Assembly (NCBI RefSeq): GCF_000313135.1
Contig: NW_004457663.1
Span: 1 to 10,758, forward strand
Length of the DNA: 10,758 nucleotides
Source of the DNA: Acanthamoeba castellanii str. Neff
Lineage: Eukaryota > Discosea > Longamoebia > Acanthamoebidae
Direction of reading: 5' to 3'
Below the pieces are notes generated by a model that ran no database searches, was not told the DNA's origin, and saw only the letters and a program-made list of their open reading frames with translations. Position 1 is the stretch's first letter, and every line of letters begins with the position of its first letter. Below, in pieces: positions 1-7,133 of the stretch. Position numbers and translations under genes: made by a program.

Positions 1-30
1 CACCACACACAACGCCTGCTCATCGCGCGC

Positions 31-89
31 GTGTCATGTGTGCCATGATGTGCGTGTGCGTGTGCGTGTGCGTGTGCGGTGCCGCCCAG
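31..89 (+). other. 3' part of a GT-rich intron
   Basis: The sequence upstream of the EXS exon is dominated by GTGCGT hexamers and ends in GCCGCCCAG, a fair acceptor. The left limit is uncertain: a GTGTCATG donor could sit at 31, or the intron could begin outside the window. Confidence 0.5.
51..78 (+). repeat. TGCGTG hexamer microsatellite in intron
   Basis: Four perfect TGCGTG units (51-74) plus a partial one lie 11-38 nt upstream of the 3' splice site of the EXS exon. The hexamer is the same as the repeat in intron 1 of the HA-domain gene, in the same orientation relative to transcription. Confidence 0.85.
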
Positions 90-302
90 ACGACGTTCTC
101 TGCGGTGGTGGCGTCGCTGGAGGTGATCCGGCGTGGGCAGTGGAACATCATCCGCCTGGAGAACGAGCACCTGCACTACAAGGAGAAGTACACGGCCACC
201 CACAGCGTCCAGCTGCCCTTCGCCAACGACGAGAACCCCTTCGAGCTCCACATGTTCCGCTCCTTCATCGGCACCGTCACCACCGAGGGCTCCACCTCCT
301 GA
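90..302 (+). CDS. C-terminal exon of EXS-domain (XPR1/PHO1/SYG1-like) protein, partial
   Basis: This is the last exon of a gene that begins left of the window. It opens after a CAG acceptor at 87-89 and reads in phase 0 to TGA at 300-302, giving about 70 residues. The segment [17 protein letters not shown] at residues 11-27 of the exon is the hallmark RRxxWnxxRxENEH end of the EXS domain, which forms the C-terminal membrane part of XPR1/PHO1-type proteins. Family members export inorganic phosphate or act in phosphate signalling, usually with an N-terminal SPX domain that cannot be seen here. The remaining 43 or so residues are a hydrophilic cytoplasmic tail. The preceding 89 bases are GT-rich and look like intron; whether bases 1-30 hold the end of another exon cannot be decided. 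The stop lies 145 nt from the stop of the convergent 14-3-3 gene. The family call is firm; the transported substrate is inference. Confidence 0.82.
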   Translation, partial: TTFSAVVASLEVIRRGQWNIIRLENEHLHYKEKYTATHSVQLPFANDENPFELHMFRSFIGTVTTEGSTS

Positions 303-352
303 CGTATCTCTTTCACGATATAGTCGACAACAACACACGTTGCTGGTTGTTC

Positions 353-383
353 AACATTGTAACTATGTAACCGCTACAATGTT
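353..383. terminator. Perfect 9-bp inverted repeat between convergent genes
   Basis: AACATTGTA at 353-361 and its exact complement TACAATGTT at 375-383 flank a 13-nt loop. They lie near the middle of the 145-nt spacer between the EXS stop (302) and the 14-3-3 stop (450-448). Being symmetric, the hairpin would form in both 3' ends. A role in 3'-end formation or transcript collision is inference. No AATAAA is visible in the spacer on either strand. Confidence 0.35.
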
Positions 384-447
384 TCGGTTAAAGTGGTACA
401 TTGCTATACTGGTGGTTATTTTTACAGAAAGAATGAATACAACTTGT

Positions 448-1903
448 TCACTCGCCGAGTTCGATGAGATCGGCGAGACTCGGCGGAAGCAGGTCGATGC
501 CGTCAAAATCGCGACTTCTCCAGGACTCGTTTTCCTTGTTGTCGTCGTCGTCGTAGCACTCGTAGTCGCTCTTAGTCTGAGGTTGGTCCTCGGCATCGCG
601 CAGCGCTGCGGCGACCAGCGCCTGCTTCTTGGACTCGGCCTCCGCCTGTTGTTGCCGCCGGCGCTGCTCGGCCCGCCACTCCTTGAGATTGGACACCAGC
701 AGGCCCCGCTTCGAGCCGCTGTCCTCCCTGTCCTCCCGCGAGAGCCCCGCCAGCCCTACTTCCGCCGCCTCCACCGCCGCCTGGCCACACCACACCGCAC
801 ACGCCCAATGACACACGCACGACACGACACGCGATCAGCGGAACGAACGCGTCGGGGAGAGTAAGGTGGTAGTGGGGTACCTGGGCGATGGCGATGGCCT
901 GGGCGAGTTGGTCGAGGTGGTGGTGGCAGAGGACGGAGTAGTTGAGCGCCAGCCCAAGCCGCAGCGGGGCACTGCCGGCCAGGACCCGCTTGGCCAGCGC
1001 CGATCCGGCCACGTAGGCGCTGATGGCGTTCTCCTCGGCGCGGGCTCGCTCCGCGCCCGTGGTCACCTCCGCCATGTAGCGGTGGTAGTCGCCCGCCCTG
1101 AGCCAGAGTAACAAACAACAAGTTAGCACCTCGACCTTTCGTTTTGACCCGGGCGGTGTGTTGTGTGCGGTGTGTGCGTGTGTCGTGGTTGTGTGCGTGG
1201 GTCGGGGTGTGGCGGTGGTGGGTGCTGTACATTTTGTGCAGAAAGACGAGTGAGGCGGCATCGTGTCTGGAAGCGACCTGGAGCGGTTGGAGAAGGGCGA
1301 TGACCTCCTCGCACACGCCCAGCACATCGGCCTCGAGCTTTTCCCGATACCGCCTGATCGCGGCCTCCTTGCCACCACCTCCGACTACACACCACATAAT
1401 TTATATATATATATATATGGTGAGGAATGTGCGCTACATTATACGCATTCCGCATACAGGAATGCATACAATGTAGTGCATTCTGATAAAGAGAATGTAC
1501 CGAGTGCGCAGGGGTTGGGGTGGTCGGGCGAGGGCAGGAGGGAGGTGATGGTGTGCCATGCGCTGCGGATGGGCTGCAGCAGGTTCCGGTAGGCCAGCGC
1601 AAGCAGCTCCTGCTCGTCGCGTTCGAGCGCCTGCGTCTCGACGACCAGCGTGCGCATGGCTTCTGCCATATCTGCAAGGTGTAGCGTGTAGCACGTGGCC
1701 CACACAGAGGCGCATGCCCTGTCAACAAACAAGCGTGCTCCAAAAAAGGATAATAAATAAATAATAAATAATAAAAAGGTGAATAAAGAATAACGAAACA
1801 ACGGTAGGAGCGGATCCGATGGTAACGCACCTGCCCACCGCAGGGCCTCTTGGGCAACGATGGCGAACCCACGGAGGTCGTTTCGTCGAGCGGTGTCGGC
1901 CAT
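448..1903 (-). CDS. Divergent 14-3-3 family protein, five exons, 315 aa
   Basis: Exons on the minus strand are 1903-1831, 1671-1501, 1384-1231, 1097-881 and 780-448 (948 nt, stop TGA). All joins close in phase and rebuild family motifs: ALRWADMAEAM across intron 1 and KMAGDYHRYMAEV across intron 3. 14-3-3 proteins are dimeric phosphoserine/threonine-peptide adaptors of the cytosol and nucleus. The pocket is largely kept: R60 (R56 of human zeta), R139-Y140 (R127-Y128), N185 in LGLALNYSV, and N236/W240 in LLVSNLKEW. Differences are R53 for the usual lysine (K49), I59 for R55, and A62 for the dimer-regulating Ser58. After W240 comes a 75-residue tail, a charged Q/R/A helix then an acidic segment, much longer than usual. 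The start follows the family's normal length, although the frame stays open upstream. It is convergent with the EXS gene and divergent from the secreted-protein gene. Confidence 0.93.
1401..1418. repeat. (TA)n tract in 14-3-3 intron 2
   Basis: An alternating TA run of about 18 nt lies 15-32 nt from the 3' splice site of intron 2 (acceptor at 1386-1385 on the minus strand). Confidence 0.85.
1431..1479 (-). repeat. 21-bp imperfect hairpin inside 14-3-3 intron 2
   Basis: The arm 1431-1451 is complementary to 1459-1479 at 18 of 21 positions, around a 7-nt loop (1452-1458). In the sense (minus) RNA two of the three mismatches become G-U wobble pairs. GAATG at 1425-1429 and CATTC at 1479-1483 can extend the stem across a small bulge. 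It fills almost half of the 116-nt intron (1500-1385). It may be the relic of a miniature inverted-repeat element or a structured intron RNA; function is unknown. Confidence 0.7.
1741..1785. repeat. AT-rich (AATA)n stretch in 14-3-3 intron 1
   Basis: Repeated AATAAATAAATAATAA-like sequence lies within intron 1 (1830-1672), giving a T-rich tract in the sense RNA upstream of the acceptor at 1673-1672. This is a local low-GC island in GC-rich surroundings. The AATAAA strings are on the strand opposite to the gene. Confidence 0.7.
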
Positions 1904-2655
1904 GTTCTTCCTCTTCGTCCCCACTACTGTGGTTGGCCTTGGGGAGGTGGCTTGCTTCTCCTTCTCCTTCCTTGCCTTCTCCTCTTCCTCCCTCTTCCTC
2001 AGGCAGTAGTGGTGGTGGCAGCTTGCTGCCGGGTCCTTCTTCCTCTGGTGAAGTTGTCCTTCTACTCCCCCTTCTCCTTCTCCCCCTAGCTTCTTCTTCC
2101 TCCTGGTCGTTACCCCTCCACTGCTGTAGCTGAGCCTTGCAGCCCCGAGGGAAGCGAGGTAGTGCTTCCTCCCTGTTCCTGTTGAAGTTGTAGTTGTGGT
2201 GGTTTGTGTAGCGCCTCCTGCTACTTCTCTCCCTTCTCCTTTGTCGGTGCTTGGGTGAGTAGAGCAGCTGCTTGCAGCACCATGGTGACTACTGCTACAA
2301 ATGGTGGGGCTGGATGTTGTCGGGTGGCGTGTCATGTTGTGGGTTTGGTGTGGGTTGGGCGTTATGGAGTGTTTTCATTTCCTCGGAGCTTGGTGGACCT
2401 ATCTTCGAAGAACGATCCGGTAACATCTGACGACGCCAGGGAACATTGAGTTCCCACATTCCAAACATCATATCATTCACCTCAAATATCAGCAGTGTTG
2501 GTGACATACTTGGCATTCCATCGGGAGAAATGGTAGAAATGTCAAATATGTTCGGCTTTGGTTACTGGCCACTCCTCAATCAGAGCTAAAGGCCCTTTCT
2601 GGGGTGTAACGCCAGGCCTCTTAGAGGGATTCGAAGCTGGACAAAGGGGGCAGTG
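1904..2655. promoter_or_regulatory. Divergent intergenic region between 14-3-3 and the secreted-protein gene
   Basis: These 752 bases separate the divergent starts at 1903 (-) and 2656 (+), so promoters and leaders of both genes should lie here. The part next to 14-3-3 (about 1907-2110) is a long CT-rich tract on the + strand, so the 14-3-3 leader would be purine-rich (GA). From about 2440 the composition drops to ordinary AT content. Just before the + start, CCTCT-T-AGAGG (2618-2628) is a small palindrome. I recognise no TATA box, RNA gene or conserved coding sequence. The minus frame of 14-3-3 stays open as far as 2335, and another small minus frame is open at about 2295-2561; I do not accept either as coding. 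Confidence 0.55.
1907..2110. repeat. Polypyrimidine/polypurine tract in the 14-3-3 leader
   Basis: The + strand is dominated by CTTCTCC, TTCCTC and similar motifs with few purines, in blocks near 1907-1920, 1955-2000 and 2033-2105. It is low-complexity sequence directly upstream of the 14-3-3 start, able in principle to form triplex DNA. It also explains why reading frames there lack stops. Confidence 0.6.
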
Positions 2656-3990
2656 ATGTTGCGGAAAATGATGATGACGCAGGCTTCTCTCCTCGGCCTC
2701 GTTGTCTTCCTCCTCTCTCTACTCTCCAGCGCGCCACCAACAGCCGCGCAGAGATCCATCACCACCATGGCCTCGGGGCCGATGGAGCTCAAGCTCATCC
2801 CCCACGCCCTCGCCGGCCAAAATTGTTCCATGGCCGTATGCCCCGAGGACACCGTCACCAACTTCTTCTTCAACGACGTCATCCCCGACGAAGACCCCTG
2901 CTATCTCGCCGAGCTGATCAAGGGCAGCGTTGACGGTACGATTTCTCGAGCGGAGGTGGGGGGGATGGAGAAATCAGAATTCAGAATTGAGGTCTTTGTG
3001 AATCGATTGAATTGGAAGCGATGAAAGAGGATTGACGAGTCGTCGCCTTTGGGGAGGGCACGTACAGAGGGAATCACGTCAACAGAGTCCGACGAGGAGA
3101 GCGGCGACACCACCATGGAGGTCGGCATGTCGGCCCTCCTTGACGCGGTGCTCAACGGCGGTGTCGAGTGCGCTACCAACCTCCGCAAGGTCTTCGCCAA
3201 CTTTGCCTGCGGCCTGTCCTCCAACTGTACGTGGAGTCGTCAGCTCTACTTTTCTTTTCTTCTTCTTCTTCTGCTTCTGCTTCTGCTTCTGCTTCTGCTT
3301 CTGCTTCTGCTTCTGCTTCTTCTTCAAGTCCTCTGCGGCGCCCGCTCGCCCGCTCGCTCCTTCTTCCTCGAGCTTACCATTCCCGCATGGGCTGCGTACA
3401 GTCGATCTGTCGGAGGTGGAGACGGTGCATGTGCGCATGATGGAGAACCTCACGCCCGAGGAGGTGACCGATATCGGTTCGCTAGCCTCGTGCGAGTGCA
3501 CCGGTAACCCGCGCTTCATCATCAACATGGTGCTGCCCTCGTTCTGCTCTTCCTCTTGCGTTGATGATCTCACCTGTCGCATCGGTACGGCGCCGCTTCA
3601 CTCTATTCTATTGACCCCTTCTGGCATACTATCGTCTCACTGTCACCATGGTACGGCTCAGCTTTCTCGGCGGAGGAGATGGACGTCATTCTCTACCGCT
3701 ACCAGCTGCGCATGCTGAAGCAGAAGGTCAACGCGCACAAGTACGTCCACGACCACTCCGGAGTGAGTGTTCATCACTACGGCCATGGTTGATGCTCTCC
3801 CTCGCTCGACACCAGGTGCGGACTGAACCAGGCCGCCAAGACCGTTGCCCACATGGCCCGACAGCCGTCGAGCGGCTCCTACGAGTCGTACCTCTCGGCG
3901 CAGGTCGACTACCTGGACGCGTGCCTGCCAGAGGTCTCGTCCCACATCCCAAGCGAGCCCAACTACGCCGCCCCTTCCTACTACCGCTGA
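2656..3990 (+). CDS. Cys-rich secreted protein of unknown family, five exons, 285 aa
   Basis: Exons are 2656-2935, 3086-3226, 3402-3584, 3662-3740 and 3816-3990 (858 nt, stop TGA 3988-3990). Every donor is GTACG and every join closes in phase. The protein starts with a basic MLRK segment, a hydrophobic core at about residues 10-25 and a PTAA/Q cleavage-like site after residue 31, so it is probably secreted. The mature part has 12 cysteines, an even number compatible with disulfides, among them C57-x4-C62, a C-x-C pair and an FCSSSC motif; there are two N-glycosylation sequons (NCS at 56, NLT in exon 3). After the signal peptide no membrane helix is seen. I do not recognise the family; it may be lineage-specific. 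Exon 2 has a second in-frame acceptor (exon from 3068) that would add six residues. It is followed 260 nt later by another secreted-protein gene on the same strand. Confidence 0.78.
3271..3318 (+). repeat. (CTGCTT)8 hexamer repeat in intron 2 of the secreted-protein gene
   Basis: Eight perfect CTGCTT units follow a TTCTTC run at about 3252-3270 and sit within intron 2 (3227-3401). The pyrimidine repeat ends some 80 nt before the acceptor at 3400-3401. It is a likely length-polymorphic locus and makes three frames artificially open. Confidence 0.92.
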
Positions 3991-4250
3991 GCTCTCTTCC
4001 CCCTCTCGCCCCACACTCCGCCCCCATTCACCCTTTCCCATATTGAACAGTATCGAGCCAATCCATCACCAAATCCAACAAACACCATACCTTCACGTTG
4101 AACTCCCACCCACTACTATACACCAGCCAATGACAGAGTTTTACAGGTTATACGTTTTCTCTTTTCTTTTCTCACAAGCTCTTTGTGGGAAGGGCATGCT
4201 CTAAATTAGGGCTAGAGCGAAAAGAAAAGAAGCCACAGCAGATTTCATAG
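3991..4250 (+). other. Spacer between the two secreted-protein genes
   Basis: These 260 bases follow the stop of the first secreted-protein gene. The first part is C/T-rich (CCCCTCTCGCCCC type) and the later part AT-richer with TTTTCTCTTTTCTTTTC before the second start. It must hold a 3' UTR and the next promoter, but I see no clear polyadenylation signal or TATA box. Confidence 0.5.
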
Positions 4251-5604
4251 ATGATGATTATGATGAAGGGGCGGACAGTGAGGAACAGTTCGTGTCCCGT
4301 CGTAGCGGTGGTGGTGGCGACCGCCCTGCTCGTGTGCCTGTGGGCCGCGGAGGAGGCCCACGCCCAGCAGTTCTCACACCCCTCCTTCATGCTGCTCTGG
4401 CGAACCGACACTTCGTCTGGCTCGAAACGCAGCATAAACACTCCCCCCGTGGTTGACCTCAGGCGCCTGCTCGAACCTCTCCTCAATCCTTCGGCCCACG
4501 CCGCCTCCTCTTCGCAGTCTTCTTCATCATCAGCCTCCCAGGAAGTCGAGAGAGAGAAGAGGGCCTACACACCCGAGACCCTGTTCGACTACGTGGAACC
4601 TACCGAGGACGTGTTGGAGCAGATCAGAGGCGTGGGTCCGATGGGCTTCATCGAGATCGACAGCGCCTCCACCTCCTTCAATCGCCCCCTCTTCGACTAC
4701 GACTCTCTGGTTCGCGCCGCCTACATCGTCAAGTACCATTACCCCCCCAATCTGCTTTCAGCCAGCTGGAGTGGCTTTGGTGGTTATATCCATAATATAC
4801 ACATATATATACAAACCATTACTATGATGTTGATGCCAGAGGGAAGATATTGATCGACGATGTGATTGCTTAACAGCTACAAGGTGATGAACGGCGAGAC
4901 GCCGGGCTGGGATGACTGGGGCCTGTACAACGCCACGTCAAAGAGGAGGAGAGCGGAAGGCGCTGGTTCCGAGCGGCGAAAGCGGGTCACCGACGGCAAC
5001 GGCTACGAGGAGAACTGGATCGGACGCACCGGCGTGTCGCCGTTCAAGGTCACCAAGAAGCTCGACCGAGTCTCCCCCAAACTCGTCGAGTGTACGGCCG
5101 CCCATCCTTCGCTCATGTTTTTACTTTGATGAGGGCGAATGCTGAAGTTGTGTTGTGGACTATGTTGTGTATTGTAGCGGCCTTCACCACCAACCAGATC
5201 GGAGCCTCGCCCGACTTGTTCGAGCTCGTTGCCTTCTTCCGTCTGGGTAACTCCAGCGCCAGCCCCTACACCATTATTCGCCTCCACCACGCCATCCTGT
5301 CCGAGTACCAGCTCCTCCTAGATGGTACGTCTTTATCATATTCAACTGTCATCATGTTCATCAACACGTGTTAATCTGATTATACTGCGTAGAAGAGGAA
5401 GCGGTGGAGGAGCTGTGGTTCGACTACGCCAAGATGGACTACTCGTGGGTGCCCAGCCTGCGGAAGTCCTGCTCCGACGAGGGATGCCCGCCCAACGCCA
5501 CGTCGACGCTCAACTGCCGCCTGGGCGTCCTCTACGATTTCCCCTTTGACCCCGTCTTCCCCGGATGCCCAACCAGCGTCCACTGGAGCCTCTCCAAGAA
5601 GTAA
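4251..5604 (+). CDS. Secreted protein with multibasic sites, unknown family, four exons, 351 aa
   Basis: Exons are 4251-4732, 4877-5091, 5178-5324 and 5393-5604 (1056 nt, stop TAA 5602-5604), with donors GTACCA, GTACGG and GTACGT and all joins in phase. The start could also be one of the in-frame ATGs at 4254, 4260 or 4263. A hydrophobic core at residues 16-33 ends in AHA/QQ, a good signal-peptidase site after residue 38. A Ser-rich stretch (86-97) precedes EREKR (100-104); KRRR (183-186) and RRKR (194-197) follow, resembling proprotein-convertase sites, so a processed precursor is possible (inference). Sequons NAT, NSS and NAT are present. The C-terminal 50 residues hold four cysteines, with CSDEGCP echoing CSMAVCP in the preceding gene. 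I do not recognise the family. The stop codon sits inside a GTAAGC donor-like sequence, so a longer splice form is conceivable. Confidence 0.75.
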
Positions 5605-6257
5605 GCAACACCCACCATTCAACACCCTACCATCAACTCTTTCTCCCCTACATAGCTTTATTTTCATATTTATCATGAAAAACCATAAAAACAAGCAAAA
5701 AACACCCAAAACAATACACAAAAAGCCACCAATAACCAAGACACAACAGGAGCAAAGTTGAACAGCTGCACCATCGAGCTTGGGGGGGTGATCCTAGTTT
5801 ATCGGAGGGACGCGCCGTGTTGCCTAATTTCCGCCGGGAACGCCTGCTTGGTGTGCGGCAGCAGCTGGGAAAGGGGTGTTTCCTGCGGGACGATGTTCAA
5901 CGGTTTCGGCTTGTTGGGCACACTTCGCCCAGACTTCGCTCTGAGAGCCAGCACCTGCCCTACGGCCTACGGTGTAGTGAAGCAAGCTGCCTTACCGGCT
6001 TTTTGCCCACTTGAACTCAAGCTCTCGACACGAAGACGAAGAAGCAACCATACAGTCGGAGTTGATATTGTCAGACCCAACAGCCTTTACACGTAAGCGC
6101 CTCCGCCCTCCATCTTTTTCCTTGTTGCCCCCCCCCCCAAATGCACTACATGTTTCATTTCAGTCTAAATCGTTGCAATCGCCTAACGTCTTAATTTCAA
6201 ATTTAGAATTTATTCAGATATAATACCACTCAAATCTACAACCGCGAGAAGACATCG
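5605..6257. other. Spacer with GC-rich island, possible PEX11 5' leader
   Basis: The spacer splits into three parts. Bases 5605-5749 are A/C-rich and low in GC. Bases 5750-6090 are a GC-richer island without recognisable coding similarity, open in two + frames. Bases 6091-6257 contain a good donor (ACACGTAAGC, GT at 6093), a run of 11 C at 6128-6138 and a TTTCATTTCAG acceptor ending at 6163, defining a possible 71-nt leader intron, then AT-rich sequence up to the PEX11 ATG. A TAG at 6204-6206 in the PEX11 frame shows that no coding continues across. A spliced 5' UTR for PEX11 is the simplest reading; a separate small gene or an extra exon of the upstream gene remains possible. Confidence 0.45.
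6093..6163 (+). other. Candidate 5'-UTR intron of PEX11
   Basis: GTAAGC donor at 6093 and pyrimidine-rich TTTCATTTCAG acceptor ending at 6163, 71 nt, within the intron-size range of this window. It contains C11 and one CCATCTT motif (6110-6116). It lies 94 nt upstream of the ATG at 6258. No transcript evidence is available. Confidence 0.4.
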
Positions 6258-7133
6258 ATGGCAAGCACAGGCATCTCCCCCTTCCCACCCATCCGCTTCG
6301 ATCAGGCCGTCAAGTTTGCCAACGACGCCAGCGGCAAGGATCGGCTGCTGCGTCTCTTCATCTACGTCGGCCGGCTCGCCATGTGGGCCCTCAAGCGCCG
6401 CGGGCTGGCCGAGGCCGCCGCGCGCATCAAGGCCCTCGACTCGGCCTTCAACCACACGCGCCGCGTCCTGCGGCTGGGCAAGCTGGGCAACGCCGTCAAG
6501 CAGTGGAACGACTGCCGGGCCAAGTTCTGGGGGCCGGCCGGCCTCAAGTGGGCCTTCTTCGTGGTCGAGCTGTTCAAGATCACGGCCGGCAACGTCTACA
6601 TCTGCTGCGACCACCTGCGATGGCTGGGCGAGATCGGCGTCTTCAAGTCCATCGACTGGAAGAAGTGGGGCGACCGCTCGACCTGGTGCTGGTTCGCCGG
6701 CCTGGTGGGCTCGCTGGCCATGGACGCCCTCCAGCTGCGCGCCAGCCTCACCCGCGAGCGGCTCCTCCTTCAAGATTTGAAGGACAGCCAGCTGCAGCCG
6801 CACCAGCTCGACCAGCTCGACCAGCGACTGACGACCAGCGGCGACGCGCAAGCCAAGTCACAGCAGGAGAACAAGGGCACGGCGGCGGCGGCGACGGCGA
6901 CAACGGCGACGAAGCAGGAGGCGGAGAAGGCGCTGGCGCAGCTGCGACGGGCGCGCGAGCTGATCTACTGGGACGTGGCGAAGAACGTGTGGGACGCGCC
7001 GCTGGCGGTGGTGGGCTCGTTCAAGCTCACGGGCATGCCCGGCGGCGTGCTCGAGGTGTGCGGCACCATGTCCTCCCTCATCAACGTCTACCTGTCCTGG
7101 CGCGCCATGTTCCCTCCTCCCGCGCCCAAGTAG
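6258..7133 (+). CDS. PEX11: PEX11-type peroxisomal membrane biogenesis protein, 291 aa
   Basis: PEX11 proteins sit in the peroxisomal membrane, where an amphipathic N-terminal helix bends the bilayer and promotes elongation and division. The N-terminal block has the family signature: GKDRLLRLFIYVGRLAMWAL at residues 26-45, then a helix ending HTRRVLRLGKLGNAVKQWND (about 67-86), then GNVYICCDHLRWLGEIGVF (about 112-130) matching the family's DNxxWL-like segment. A charged, Ala/Thr/Gln-rich linker of about 60 residues (about 180-235) separates this from a C-terminal block with WDVAKNVWDAPLAVV and a last hydrophobic segment GVLEVCGTMSSLINVYLSW. Length is a little above the usual 230-260 because of the linker. 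It is a single exon, unlike its spliced neighbours. The ATG at 6258 is the first after an in-frame TAG at 6204. It is convergent with the HA-domain gene, stops 200 nt apart. Confidence 0.9.
   Translation: MASTGISPFPPIRFDQAVKFANDASGKDRLLRLFIYVGRLAMWALKRRGLAEAAARIKALDSAFNHTRRVLRLGKLGNAVKQWNDCRAKFWGPAGLKWAFFVVELFKITAGNVYICCDHLRWLGEIGVFKSIDWKKWGDRSTWCWFAGLVGSLAMDALQLRASLTRERLLLQDLKDSQLQPHQLDQLDQRLTTSGDAQAKSQQENKGTAAAATATTATKQEAEKALAQLRRARELIYWDVAKNVWDAPLAVVGSFKLTGMPGGVLEVCGTMSSLINVYLSWRAMFPPPAPK

Noticed and set aside
133..864. Long + strand frame of 243 codons
   Set aside because: It runs out of frame over the EXS exon, across its stop and antisense to 14-3-3 exon 5; Arg/Pro/Leu-rich shadow translation caused by high GC.
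572..1378. Minus frame of 268 codons taken as one exon
   Set aside because: Only its 14-3-3-like part (exon 4, 1097-881) is real; the rest reads through introns and the wrong frame of neighbouring exons.
2204..2449. + strand frame in the divergent spacer
   Set aside because: Low-complexity Gly/Val/Cys translation with no family resemblance, splice signals or plausible start context.
2615..2645. tRNA-like B-box resemblance (GCTTCGAATCC on the minus strand)
   Set aside because: The flanking bases do not form a T-stem, and no matching D-arm, anticodon arm or acceptor stem is found.
2653..2655. GTG at 2653 as start of the first secreted protein
   Set aside because: The ATG immediately following at 2656 is the expected start; GTG starts are not expected in a eukaryotic nuclear gene.
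3079..3582. Minus frame with Lys/Gln repeats
   Set aside because: Antisense to the secreted-protein exons; the Lys/Gln run is only the reverse of the (CTGCTT)n intron repeat.
5380..5739. Minus frame beginning with a hydrophobic, membrane-like segment
   Set aside because: Antisense to the last exon of the second secreted protein; the hydrophobic part comes from A-rich 3' spacer sequence read backwards.
6210..6851. 213-codon antisense frame over PEX11
   Set aside because: Mirror of the GC-rich PEX11 codons; the sense frame has clear family motifs and the antisense frame has none.
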